DNA of 64,000 bases from VAXT01 sp035318925 (GTDB lineage: Bacteria; Actinomycetota; Thermoleophilia; Gaiellales; Gaiellaceae): positions 62,001-126,000 of the forward strand of contig DATHDS010000012.1 of assembly GCA_035318925.1 (NCBI GenBank), read 5' to 3'. This document shows, in pieces, positions 51,413 through 59,763 of the stretch. Position 1 is the stretch's first letter. Each line of letters begins with the position of its first letter. The notes beneath the pieces were generated by a model that worked only from the letters and a program-made list of their open reading frames with translations, had not been told where the DNA came from and ran no database searches. Both the position numbers and the translations under genes were made by a program.

Positions 51413-52654
51413 ATGGCTGCTCGCTCCAACCCAGGCCCCGGCTTCGGCTTTCCGCCGCCCGACACGGGCAACTTCCTGCTCAACGCGATTAGCCGCGCGC
51501 TGATCCTCCTGATCCGCGTCGAGCGCCGTTTCGACCCGTTCTTCCGGCCCGCCGCAGACAAGGTTCTCCGCGGCCCGTTGTCCAGAGGGGTGACAGCCCT
51601 GATCAACTGGCGGCGCAAGGACGAGGGCCTGAAGATCGCCGAGGAACGGGCCCAGCCGGACGAGGAGGCCCATCTCGACGACATCATCGCGAGCTTCAAC
51701 GCCCAGATCCGCCGGCTCTGGCACCCCGGCCACGCCGAGCGTGGCGGGAACACGAAGACGCACGGCATCGTCCGTGCCGAGCTCACCGTCCGCGACGACC
51801 TGCCGGAGGCGATGCGACACGGCATCTTCGCCGAGCCCCGCCGCACGTACCCGGCATGGGTTCGCTACGCAGGCCCCGGCCCGTACGTGCCGCCGGACAT
51901 CGACGACGTCGGCTTCCTGAGCATGAGCATCAAGCTGATGGGCGTGCCGGGACCGAAGCTGCTCGACGACGAGCAGCACACGCAGGACTTCCTCGGCATC
52001 TCGACGCCGACCTTCGTCACACCGAACACGAGAGCGAACGCACAGCTCCAGCGCTGGAGCTACAAGAACGCGCAGATCTTCTACTTCCTCAACTTCCGCG
52101 AGCCGCACATCCTCGACTCGATCATGCAGCTGCTCTGGACGAAGACCCAGACGAGCCCGCTCGAGGGCGACTACTTCAGCTGCGTCCCCTACCTGCTCGG
52201 GGAAGGCCAGGCGATGCAGTACTCGTTCCGCCCGCGGCTGAAGACGAGGACGCGTGTGCCGCGCCTGCCCCTGCGCCCGCCCGACAACTATCTGCGCGAC
52301 GCGATGGTCGCGACGCTCGCGAAGCAGGACGTCGAGTTCGACATCTTGCTCCAGCTCCAGACCGATCCGTTCCGGATGCCGATCGAGCACAACGGCGTGC
52401 TCTGGCCGACGAAGCTCTCACCGCGCGTTCCGGCCGCGGTGCTCAGGATCCCGAAACAGAAGTTCGACTCGCCCGAGCAGCTTGGCTTCGCCAGGATCCT
52501 GTCGTTCAACCCATGGCACTGCGTTCCCGAGCACCGCCCGCTCGGCAACCAGAGCCGCGCTCGGAAGCGGATGTACTTCGAGCTCGCGAAGCTGCGGCAG
52601 CAGATGAACGACGTCGAGCACTACGAACCGACCGGCGACGAGGTCTTTCCTTAG
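51413..52654 (+). CDS. Catalase-fold haem protein, candidate hydroperoxide-metabolising enzyme
   Basis: 413 aa. Catalase-like segments: KTHGIVRAELTV with distal His117, RRTYPAWVRYAG, and near the end FNPWHCVPEHRPLG then RKRMY with a likely proximal Tyr388. The distal His is preceded by Thr116. In coral allene oxide synthase, a catalase relative acting on fatty-acid hydroperoxides, the same Thr-His pair is found, whereas true catalases have Val-His. This points away from simple catalase, but the substrate is inferred. GAGGA SD. Lies in the haem-enzyme island. Confidence 0.8.
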   Translation: MAARSNPGPGFGFPPPDTGNFLLNAISRALILLIRVERRFDPFFRPAADKVLRGPLSRGVTALINWRRKDEGLKIAEERAQPDEEAHLDDIIASFNAQIRRLWHPGHAERGGNTKTHGIVRAELTVRDDLPEAMRHGIFAEPRRTYPAWVRYAGPGPYVPPDIDDVGFLSMSIKLMGVPGPKLLDDEQHTQDFLGISTPTFVTPNTRANAQLQRWSYKNAQIFYFLNFREPHILDSIMQLLWTKTQTSPLEGDYFSCVPYLLGEGQAMQYSFRPRLKTRTRVPRLPLRPPDNYLRDAMVATLAKQDVEFDILLQLQTDPFRMPIEHNGVLWPTKLSPRVPAAVLRIPKQKFDSPEQLGFARILSFNPWHCVPEHRPLGNQSRARKRMYFELAKLRQQMNDVEHYEPTGDEVFP

Positions 52655-52663
52655 GCTGCGGAC

Positions 52664-52897
52664 ATGACAACACAATTGGAGAAAGACCTCAGCCCCGAGG
52701 GGCGCAAAAAGCGCAGCGTGGAGCTCGGGCCGCTCTTCACTTCGGGAGCGATCGTGCTCGTCTACGGGCTCCTCCGGCGGAGGAAGCTCGCAGTCGCCGC
52801 CGGGATGGGCGCGATCTGGCTCGACCAGCGCTCGGAGCTCGGACGCTCCCTGAAGCAGCGAGCTCGAGCTCTGTCAGTGCAGGTGGTCGAGGACTAG
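52664..52897 (+). CDS. Small membrane protein of unknown function
   Basis: 77 aa. A charged N-terminus and one or two hydrophobic helices (PLFTSGAIVLVYGLL, LAVAAGMGAIWLD), then a basic tail. Starts 9 bp after the catalase-fold gene and overlaps the convergent membrane protein gene by 4 bp. May anchor or assist the haem enzyme; that is inference. Confidence 0.6.
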   Translation: MTTQLEKDLSPEGRKKRSVELGPLFTSGAIVLVYGLLRRRKLAVAAGMGAIWLDQRSELGRSLKQRARALSVQVVED

Positions 52898-53259
52898 CGG
52901 GCGCGGCGGTTCGCGAGCAGCGCCAGCACGAGGTTGACCGCCGAGATCGTCGTCGCCGTCTTCGCGGCCTTCGGGGGCAGGGCGCCCAGCTTGCCCGCTG
53001 TCCACGCCGAGATCGTGTCCGAGGCGTGGACCAGAGGAGCCTGGCGCACCGCGTGGCGGCGCACCTCGGGGTCGCGCGAGAGCAGGTCGACGCCGATCAG
53101 GATCGTCCGGATCCCGAACATGCGGAACGGGTAGGACATCGGCCCGGCCGCCTCCTCGGCGTCGAGCTTGCGCGACAACATCGACGGCGCCAGGAGCCCC
53201 GCCGTGCCGTTGAAGATCCGGATGCCCGCGAGCGTGACGCGGGCGAAGCTGCTCACCAT
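52894..53259 (-). CDS. Small membrane protein downstream of the haem peroxidase gene
   Basis: 121 aa. Helical with moderately hydrophobic stretches (LAGIRIFNGTAGLLAPSML, FRMFGIRTILIGVDLL, ISAVNLVLALLANRR). No family recognised. Its ATG shares one base with the peroxidase stop, so the two are translationally coupled. Confidence 0.65.
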   Translation of the reverse strand: MVSSFARVTLAGIRIFNGTAGLLAPSMLSRKLDAEEAAGPMSYPFRMFGIRTILIGVDLLSRDPEVRRHAVRQAPLVHASDTISAWTAGKLGALPPKAAKTATTISAVNLVLALLANRRAR

Positions 53260-55037
53260 CAGCCCGTGCGCACCCAGGGCGCGAACGGATTCTTGACCCC
53301 GCGCAGAGCCGGCTTGAGGTCGGGAAAGTGGCGCAGCAGCACGGAGCGCATCGAGTTCGCCTCCACCCAGTCGATGCCCGCCTGCGTGTACACCTCGGGC
53401 CGGTAGTCGCGCGTGAAGAACCGGTCGCTCTTCAGCCGGCGCGACGCCATCAGGATGAAGACGCGGAAGGCCGTGTCGCTGAACCCGAACCCCTTCGGCT
53501 TCGGCTCCACGTAGAACCCGATCATCGCGTCGACGCGCTCGACGTCCCCGTAGATCCGCTCGAGCTCGGCAGCCCAGGCGGGGTTGTCGGTCATCTCCTC
53601 GAACGTCTTGACGGGCTCGAGGTGGAAGAGCCGCCGGAACTGGTTGTAGCGCGGCACACCGCGCTCGCGGCTGCGGAGGACGTCGATCGAGGCGAGGTCG
53701 ATCAGCGACCCGTCCGGCCGGTCGAAGTGCTGGAGGAACTTCGGGAAGTTGTGGAGCGTGATCGCCCCGGGGTGCAGCGTCCCGAACGAGTACAGGAGAT
53801 CGGTCATCGACAGCTCGGACAGCACCTCGCGGACGTGCAGCGCCCCGATCTCGGGCAGGGTCGCGTTCCGCAGCTCGCTGTCGTCCCCGAGCGAGCGGAG
53901 GCTGAACTCATCCGGGATCAGCGGGTGCATCCGGTAGACCGCGACGAACTCCTCGGTCAAGGCGTAGGGAACCCCGTGGTGGTCGGTCGGCGAGCCCGGA
54001 ATGCCGCGGATGACCTCGTTCGAGGTCCGCCTGCCGATCAGCTTGTCCAGCCGCTCGCCCAGAAGGCCCCACCAGTTGGTGCGCAGTGCGATCACCGTCG
54101 TCGGATGCGCGATGATCGCCGGCGTCCAGTCGACGGTGTGGATCTTCGCCATCAGCGCCGAGGTCACCAGCCGAGCCTTGTCGAAGAGGCTCTGGTCGTC
54201 GAGCTCCGGGTGCTTGGCGGCCAGGTGGTCGGCAACCGCGTTGTGCTCGCGCATGAACAGCGAGTGCAGCAGCGCCAGGCCGACCCAGAAGTTCCCGGCG
54301 ACGCCCGTGAGGTCGACGTGCTTCTCGAGATCGGCCGGCGGGAGGCCCGTCTCGTCGATCCGCAGCTTGCCGCCCTCGTGCGTCCGGAGCGCGTCGGCGA
54401 ACGCGACGTCGCGTCCGTAGATCTGCGAGCCGTCCCACCAGTGAGTGTCGTCGGTGACGAACGTCGCGGGCCCGTTCGGGTCGGCGCTCGGGTCGCGCCG
54501 CGTCCGCGGGATCGTCATCGGGTGATCCGGCCAGGGGTCGTCGTCTTCGAGCGTGATCTGCCAGGGATCCTTGGGCTCGTTCTTGCCGTGGCTGAACCAG
54601 TCGTGCACCTCGAACTGGATCCACGCGCCCGCGAGCAGGTTGAGCGTCGTCGCCGGCTGAAACTCGTCGCGCGTCAAGAGCTCGCGGCTGACCAGGCGCG
54701 GATTCGGGTCGAGCAGCGCGTCCGGCGGCTCGGTGTAGGTGTAGCGAAGCGGGACGTTCCGGCCGAACCGGCTGCCGAGGCTCCCCATCAGCGGGTCGTT
54801 CAGGTCGTTGAACGAGCCGTCGAGCGTGCGCGCGGTCCGGTAGCGCTCGTGCGCCGAGACGTCGGGGCGGTCGAGCTCGCCCCGGCCCGTGTCGTAGAGG
54901 TTCTCCTCGCGCAGGCGGTCGCGAAGGCCGATCAGAGTCAGCATCGCAATCGGCAGCGGGAGCCGGTCCCAGCCGATCCGCTTGTCGAGCATCTCGGAAA
55001 AGCCGTCGAACAGGGATGAGAGCGGCGAGCCGGGCAA
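53259..55037 (-). CDS. Animal-haem-peroxidase family, cyclooxygenase/alpha-dioxygenase-like
   Basis: 592 aa. Distal His145 lies in QFEVHDWFSHG, as in fatty-acid alpha-dioxygenases, and HSLFMREHN is the peroxidase core. VYRMHPLIPD matches the cyclooxygenase Tyr385-x-x-His388 segment: Tyr368 would be the radical tyrosine and His371 the proximal haem ligand. This supports fatty-acid oxygenation to hydroperoxides. TTG 55037 is placed 8 nt after AAAGGAG; GTG 55055 is the alternative. The promoter at 55095-55123 rules out the GTG at 55118. Coupled to a small membrane protein gene. Confidence 0.85.
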   Translation of the reverse strand: MPGSPLSSLFDGFSEMLDKRIGWDRLPLPIAMLTLIGLRDRLREENLYDTGRGELDRPDVSAHERYRTARTLDGSFNDLNDPLMGSLGSRFGRNVPLRYTYTEPPDALLDPNPRLVSRELLTRDEFQPATTLNLLAGAWIQFEVHDWFSHGKNEPKDPWQITLEDDDPWPDHPMTIPRTRRDPSADPNGPATFVTDDTHWWDGSQIYGRDVAFADALRTHEGGKLRIDETGLPPADLEKHVDLTGVAGNFWVGLALLHSLFMREHNAVADHLAAKHPELDDQSLFDKARLVTSALMAKIHTVDWTPAIIAHPTTVIALRTNWWGLLGERLDKLIGRRTSNEVIRGIPGSPTDHHGVPYALTEEFVAVYRMHPLIPDEFSLRSLGDDSELRNATLPEIGALHVREVLSELSMTDLLYSFGTLHPGAITLHNFPKFLQHFDRPDGSLIDLASIDVLRSRERGVPRYNQFRRLFHLEPVKTFEEMTDNPAWAAELERIYGDVERVDAMIGFYVEPKPKGFGFSDTAFRVFILMASRRLKSDRFFTRDYRPEVYTQAGIDWVEANSMRSVLLRHFPDLKPALRGVKNPFAPWVRTG

Positions 55038-55094
55038 GTCGAAGGCTCCTTTCACCGGAGGGAAGCGACGGCCGCTCGCCGCGGGACGTGCCCG

Positions 55095-55123
55095 ATGTAA
55101 GCATTCCCCGCGAAACACGTCAA
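55095..55123 (-). promoter_or_regulatory. Promoter of the haem peroxidase gene
   Basis: Minus strand -35 TTGACG (55123-55118), 17-bp spacer, -10 TTACAT (55100-55095). Predicted start near 55088. Confidence 0.65.
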
Positions 55124-55134
55124 CGGGGTGCCGC

Positions 55135-55163
55135 TTGGCTGATGGCGTCCGCAGTGTTAGGTT
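55135..55163 (+). promoter_or_regulatory. Promoter of the calycin-like gene
   Basis: -35 TTGGCT (55135-55140), 17-bp spacer, -10 TAGGTT (55158-55163). Its -35 box is 11 bp from that of the divergent peroxidase promoter, so a shared regulator could act on both. Confidence 0.5.
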
Positions 55164-55204
55164 CGAGGGGCGGCCCAGCTCCCCGACCCGAAGGGAGCCA
55201 GTCC

Positions 55205-55642
55205 ATGGTTGTCGATGTGCCGCAGCTACTCGAGATGTCCCCGGACGAGCTCGACACGCTCTTCCGAGAGAGCGCCGCGGGCGCGATCCCCGTCGGCCGG
55301 ACGAAAGGGACGGTCCTCGTCGCTCCCGGGACGGAGGTCGCCTGGCCCGCGAAGAAGCTGATCCACTGGCTCGCCTGGCGCGGAAAGATCTTCAATCCGC
55401 AGAGGGGCGACCTGCTGAACATCGTCTCGATGTTCGGCGTCAAAGCCGTCCGGGCCAACGTCTACAAGGACCCGAGCTGGCTCGACCAGGCCGAGACGAT
55501 CGTGCTCGACTACTCGAAGACATCGCGGATCGCGCACAAGGTCAGAGACGAGATCCGCGAGGTCTCGCCGGGGGTCTATCTCGGGCTCGTCTACTGGGGG
55601 CGGAACCGGATCCTGTACTTCACCCTGACCTCGACGAGCTGA
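55205..55642 (+). CDS. Conserved protein, possibly calycin/lipid-binding-like
   Basis: 145 aa. No signal peptide. The beta-rich C-terminal part (ETIVLDYSKTSRIAHKVRDEIREVSPGVYLGLVYWG) resembles calycin-type domains of the GXWXG/DUF4334 kind, but I cannot name the family with certainty. ATG 55205 has AAGGGAG at 8 nt. First gene of a rightward unit with the barrel membrane protein and DyP, divergent from the peroxidase. Confidence 0.65.
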   Translation: MVVDVPQLLEMSPDELDTLFRESAAGAIPVGRTKGTVLVAPGTEVAWPAKKLIHWLAWRGKIFNPQRGDLLNIVSMFGVKAVRANVYKDPSWLDQAETIVLDYSKTSRIAHKVRDEIREVSPGVYLGLVYWGRNRILYFTLTSTS

Positions 55643-55649
55643 GCTTTCG

Positions 55650-56924
55650 GTGCCGCATCAGGTCGCATTGACGCTCGTCGCCCAGGTCCGGCCGGGCCAG
55701 GTCGAGAGCCTCCAGGAGCTCCTGAAGACGATGGGCGACGGAGTCGCGAACGGCTCGGTGGTCGACCTCGGCGCGCTCGACGGCGTGCACTTCGCGCGCT
55801 TCATCGTGCTCGAGGAGGCGACCGACCTTCGCGGCGAGCCGCTGCCGGCGTCGCTCCTCTACCTGAGCGACCTCGATGTCTCGCGGGAGCATCATCTCGG
55901 CCAGCTCGTCGACCAGTCCGGCGAGGGGCTCGACCGGCTCTTCGAGCACTGCGAGGGCTATCCCGAAGAGAGGAAGCGGACGCGCGAAACGCGCCTCGAC
56001 TACTTGCGGCGCCACCGCGTCAAGGAGCAGGCCTTCTACGTCAACACCGTCGGGCGCACGCGCCACCAGATCCGCGAGGAGGCCGAGCTGCGTGACCGGC
56101 TCGAGGACTTTCTCGACGGTGCCGACCACCTGCGGCGCCAGGACCCGGCCGAGATCCGGCGCTCGGTGCTCGAGCACGTCGAGGCCGACCGCACGCTCAG
56201 CCGGGCGCTGAGCCCGCCCGCGGGGCTCGACCTCGGCTTCCGGCTGCGCGAGCTCGGGCACCTGCTCGTCGTGGCGCTGCTCGTGCTCGTGCTCTTGCCG
56301 CTCCTGCTCCTCGCCGCCCCGTTCTTCCTCGTCCTGCTGCGCCGGCACGAGCGCAGAGACAAGGCGCCGCACGTGAAAGCGCCCGTCGAGGTCGTCCAGG
56401 AGCTCGCGGCGCTCGAGGACCACGTCGTCCAGAACCCGTTCACGGCGCTCGGCTTCGTCAAGCCGGGCCTCTTCCGGCGCCTGACGCTGACCGGGGTGCT
56501 GTACGCGATCAACTACGTGACGAGGCACGTCTTCAACCGCGGCAACCTGGCCGGTGTGAAGACGATTCACTTCGCGCGCTGGGTCTTCCTCGACGACAAG
56601 CGCCGCGTGATCTTCGCCAGCAACTACGACGGCAGCCTCGAGAGCTACATGGACGACTTCATCGACAAGATCGCGTGGGGGCTCAACATCGTCTTCAGCA
56701 ACGGCCACGGCTATCCGAACGCCCGCTTCCTGATCGCCGACGGCTGCCGCGACGAGCTCGCGTTCAAGGACTACCTGCGCCTGCACCAGGTGCCGACGCG
56801 GGTGTGGTACTCCGCCTACGACCAGCTCAGCTGCGCCAACATCGCGAACAACGCGCGGATTCGCGCCGGGCTGCGCGGCGAGCCCGGCCGCGAGACGACC
56901 GAGCAGTGGGTGCAGGCGCTGTGA
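55650..56924 (+). CDS. Membrane protein with duplicated alpha/beta-barrel-like domain
   Basis: 424 aa. Two similar halves, each with an HFAR(F/W)(I/V) strand, an SxxDxS segment, and then a GYP turn: HFARFIVLEE...EGYP in the first, HFARWVFLDDKRR...HGYP in the second. Between them is a membrane helix (~200-225, Leu/Val/Ala-rich). Looks like a duplicated dimeric alpha/beta barrel, a fold that also occurs in DyP and Dyp-like proteins. Function unknown. GTG start, GTGA overlap with the DyP gene. Confidence 0.7.
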   Translation: MPHQVALTLVAQVRPGQVESLQELLKTMGDGVANGSVVDLGALDGVHFARFIVLEEATDLRGEPLPASLLYLSDLDVSREHHLGQLVDQSGEGLDRLFEHCEGYPEERKRTRETRLDYLRRHRVKEQAFYVNTVGRTRHQIREEAELRDRLEDFLDGADHLRRQDPAEIRRSVLEHVEADRTLSRALSPPAGLDLGFRLRELGHLLVVALLVLVLLPLLLLAAPFFLVLLRRHERRDKAPHVKAPVEVVQELAALEDHVVQNPFTALGFVKPGLFRRLTLTGVLYAINYVTRHVFNRGNLAGVKTIHFARWVFLDDKRRVIFASNYDGSLESYMDDFIDKIAWGLNIVFSNGHGYPNARFLIADGCRDELAFKDYLRLHQVPTRVWYSAYDQLSCANIANNARIRAGLRGEPGRETTEQWVQAL

Positions 56925-58288
56925 GCGCGCCCGAGCTGAACGACGTGCAGGGCCTCGTCGCCCGCGGCTACGGCAACCTGCCCTCGGCCCAGTTCCTGCT
57001 CGTCGGAATCGACGACGGCGCCGCCGGCCGGGCCTGGCTCGGCGCCGTCGCGGGCAGCCTGACGACCGCCGAGCGCAGCCCGGAAGGACAGGCGGTGAAC
57101 CTCGCGCTCACGAGCTCCGGGCTCGCGAAGCTCGGTCTCGACGCGGCGACCGTCGGCCTCTTCTCCACCGAGTTCGCCGACGGGATGGCCTCAGCGCACC
57201 AGAGCCGCGCGCTCGGCGACATCGACGAGAACGCCCCGGAGCACTGGGCCTGGGGCGGCCCCGGGACGCCCGAGGTCGACGCGGTGCTGCTCCTCTACGC
57301 CTCCGACGACCCGGCTCTGGCCCGCCTCGAGCGCGAGCAGGCCGGCGAGCTCGGCGCGGGGCTGCGGGTCCTCGCCAGACTCGAGACCTCGAACCTCGAT
57401 GGCCACGAGCCGTTCGGCTTCCGCGACGGCATCTCACAACCGTTCGTCGAGGGCCTCTCGAAGAAGGGCCCGCCCGAGACGACGCTGCGCTTCGGCGAGT
57501 TCGTGCTGGGCTACCCGAACGAGTACGGCCGCTACACCGATCAGCCGCTCCTCGACGCCCATCCCGAGCTCGCGCGCAACGGCTCCTACCTCGTCTTCCG
57601 CCAGTTGCGCCAGGACGTCCACGGCTTCTGGAGGTTCGTCGACGAGGCGTCGAGGAACCCGGACGGGAGCTCCGACCCGGTCCGCCGGCTCCGGCTCGCG
57701 GCGAAGATGGTCGGACGCTGGCCCGGCGGCGCACCGCTCGTGATCGCACCCGACGGCGACGACCCCGCGCTCGCGGAGGCGAACGACTTCGCCTACTTCC
57801 AGGACGATCGCCACGGCACTCGCTGCCCGATTGGCTCGCACATCCGGCGCGCGAATCCGCGAGACTCCCTCGATCCGAAACCGGGAACGGCACAATCGTG
57901 GGCGATCAACCGGCGCCACCGGATCCTGCGCCGCGGCCGCGAGTACGGTGAGGAGGAGCTCCTGAGACCCGACAAGGCGTTACTCGTAGACGCCGCGATT
58001 TCCGGCGAGCGCGGGCTCCATTTCATCTGCCTGAACGGGAACATCTCGCGCCAGTTCGAGTTCGTGAACGACACCTGGCTGAACAGCCCGAAGTTCGCGG
58101 GGCTCTACGACGACGCCGACCCGCTCGTCGCGCCGTCGAGCCCGCACGGCGGGACCTTCACCGTTCAGTCGAGCTCCGTCCGCGAGCGGGTGAGCGAGGT
58201 GCCTCGATTCGTCTCGGTCCGGGGCGGAGCGTACTTCTTCATGCCCGGGCTCGCCGCGACGCGCTCCCTGGCGAGGCTCGGAGGCTGA
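56921..58288 (+). CDS. DyP-type haem peroxidase
   Basis: 455 aa. Distal catalytic Asp169 in GFRDGISQP, proximal His307 in CPIGSHIRRANPRD, and SRQFEFVNDTWLNSP near the C-terminus. Length and the last motif suggest the larger, fungal-like DyP class. No Tat signal seen, so probably cytoplasmic or membrane-associated. Uses peroxide to oxidise bulky substrates. GTG start coupled to the membrane barrel gene; TGATG overlap to the next. Confidence 0.92.
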   Translation: MSAPELNDVQGLVARGYGNLPSAQFLLVGIDDGAAGRAWLGAVAGSLTTAERSPEGQAVNLALTSSGLAKLGLDAATVGLFSTEFADGMASAHQSRALGDIDENAPEHWAWGGPGTPEVDAVLLLYASDDPALARLEREQAGELGAGLRVLARLETSNLDGHEPFGFRDGISQPFVEGLSKKGPPETTLRFGEFVLGYPNEYGRYTDQPLLDAHPELARNGSYLVFRQLRQDVHGFWRFVDEASRNPDGSSDPVRRLRLAAKMVGRWPGGAPLVIAPDGDDPALAEANDFAYFQDDRHGTRCPIGSHIRRANPRDSLDPKPGTAQSWAINRRHRILRRGREYGEEELLRPDKALLVDAAISGERGLHFICLNGNISRQFEFVNDTWLNSPKFAGLYDDADPLVAPSSPHGGTFTVQSSSVRERVSEVPRFVSVRGGAYFFMPGLAATRSLARLGG

Positions 58289-58758
58289 TGGACCCCGACG
58301 ACCGTCTCCGGCTCGACTACGAGCAGACGACGCAGCTGCTCCGCACGCTGACGGACATCCGCTTCAAGCTGATCGCGTTCGTGCCGACGTTCGCGGGCGC
58401 GTCGGTCGGCTTCTTCGCTCACCCCCGGGCGGCGGTGGAGCTGATCGCCATCGGCGTGCTCGGCCTGGTCGCGACGCTCGGGATCCATCTCTACGAGCTG
58501 CGGAACTCACAGCTCTACGCGGCAGCAGCCGGACGCGCGAAGGAGCTCGAGCGGCAGCTCCAGCTTTCGGGCGGAGGGCTGAACGCGCACGATTCCGGCC
58601 TCGCCCTGGTCTACGGAGCCGCGCTGGCGGGCTGGAGCTACATCGTCGCCTGGGGCGTCCTGCGCGAGATCGGCCTCGACAGCGCGAGAGGAGTTGGCCT
58701 CGCAATCGGCGGCGCAGTCGGCGCGTTCGTCATCGCACAGGGCCAGCGCCCGGGTTAG
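58288..58758 (+). CDS. Membrane protein of unknown function
   Basis: 156 aa. Three or four hydrophobic helices (FVPTFAGASVGFFAH, LIAIGVLGLVATLGIHL, YGAALAGWSYIVAWGVL, GVGLAIGGAVGAFVIAQ). The N-terminus DYEQTTQLLRTLTDIRFKLIAF is typical of small channel-like or adaptor membrane proteins. Starts on the last base of the DyP stop, so it likely belongs to that unit. Confidence 0.7.
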   Translation: MDPDDRLRLDYEQTTQLLRTLTDIRFKLIAFVPTFAGASVGFFAHPRAAVELIAIGVLGLVATLGIHLYELRNSQLYAAAAGRAKELERQLQLSGGGLNAHDSGLALVYGAALAGWSYIVAWGVLREIGLDSARGVGLAIGGAVGAFVIAQGQRPG

Positions 58759-58813
58759 AGACGCATCGGGCTACGGCAGTCAAGTCGAACGCGTGAGCTG
58801 CCGATTCGATCCC

Positions 58814-59719
58814 ATGGTCAGTCGCCGCCTCTTCGTCGTCAGTCTCCTGGCGCTTGCTTCACTCACATTCGGCGCCGGCGCTCTCGCTCATGACGCCGCA
58901 GCGCCTGTCGTAACGCTGATTGCCCCCGCGAGCGGTGCGACGTTCAAGCTGACAAGCCTGCCCAAGGACACTCCGCTCTTCAGCTGGCGCGTCGACTACC
59001 CGACACCGCCGGGCCAAGCGGTCCATGTGGCCCTGGAGGTCTCGACCGACCCGACCTTCGCCGCCGGCGCCTACAACACCAGCCGCGGTTGTGAGCCGGC
59101 CGACCTTGCGTGCTTCACGAGCCTGAAAGCGCAGGCGGATTGGTTCCGGTATGCCGATGCGTGTCTGGCCACCTCTCGGCCGCCTGACTGTGCGACCCGA
59201 CAGCAGGGCGCGCCGATCACCTTCTACTGGCGCGTGAGCGTCACGTGGGCGAGCGGCCAACCCCCGGCCTCCGCAACCGGCTCGTTCAGAGGCCAGCCAT
59301 TCCCCGATAGCGACCATGACGGCATCCTCGATCCGCGCGACAACTGTCCCAGGGTTGCCAACCGCGACCAGCGCAACTCCGACGGGAGCAAGCTCGGCGA
59401 TGCCTGCGAGCGTGATCGGACACCGCCGAGGGTGCGTGTGTCGCCCGCAACCCTGACCCGCGGTCGGTGGGGCCGAGTCAACATCCACATGGGCGACACG
59501 CGATCGGGCATCGTCAAGATCGACGCCGGCCTCTACCGCGGATCTCGCCGGTTGACACATCTGGCCCTCACCGTGATGACGGCCCGCTTCGAGACCACCT
59601 ACTACTACAGGCTCTTCATCCCGCGATCCGCGCCGGCGGGTGCCTACCGCGTCTGCCTCCGTGTCACCGACCTGAGCCGAAACTCCACCCGTCGTTGTGC
59701 GCCCGTTCGGGTGCGCTAG
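58814..59719 (+). CDS. Secreted protein with Ig-like domain and thrombospondin type 3 repeat
   Basis: 301 aa. Signal peptide (LFVVSLLALASLTFGAGALA). First domain has TLIAPASGATF and EVSTDPTFAAG; then a calcium-binding repeat DSDHDGILDPRDNCP with a Cys pair; then a C-terminal domain ending CAPVRVR. Probably extracellular adhesion or matrix. The next gene is a paralogue without the calcium repeat. Confidence 0.75.
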   Translation: MVSRRLFVVSLLALASLTFGAGALAHDAAAPVVTLIAPASGATFKLTSLPKDTPLFSWRVDYPTPPGQAVHVALEVSTDPTFAAGAYNTSRGCEPADLACFTSLKAQADWFRYADACLATSRPPDCATRQQGAPITFYWRVSVTWASGQPPASATGSFRGQPFPDSDHDGILDPRDNCPRVANRDQRNSDGSKLGDACERDRTPPRVRVSPATLTRGRWGRVNIHMGDTRSGIVKIDAGLYRGSRRLTHLALTVMTARFETTYYYRLFIPRSAPAGAYRVCLRVTDLSRNSTRRCAPVRVR

Positions 59720-59763
59720 CGAGAGCCCTCGTCCGAGCGATCCGGCGCCGGCCAGCAAGGCCG

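Noticed and set aside
56921..58288. EfeB-type DyP working with the FTR1 permease at 17070
   Set aside because: The two genes are ~39 kb apart, no EfeO is present, and the DyP lacks a Tat signal and looks like the larger class.
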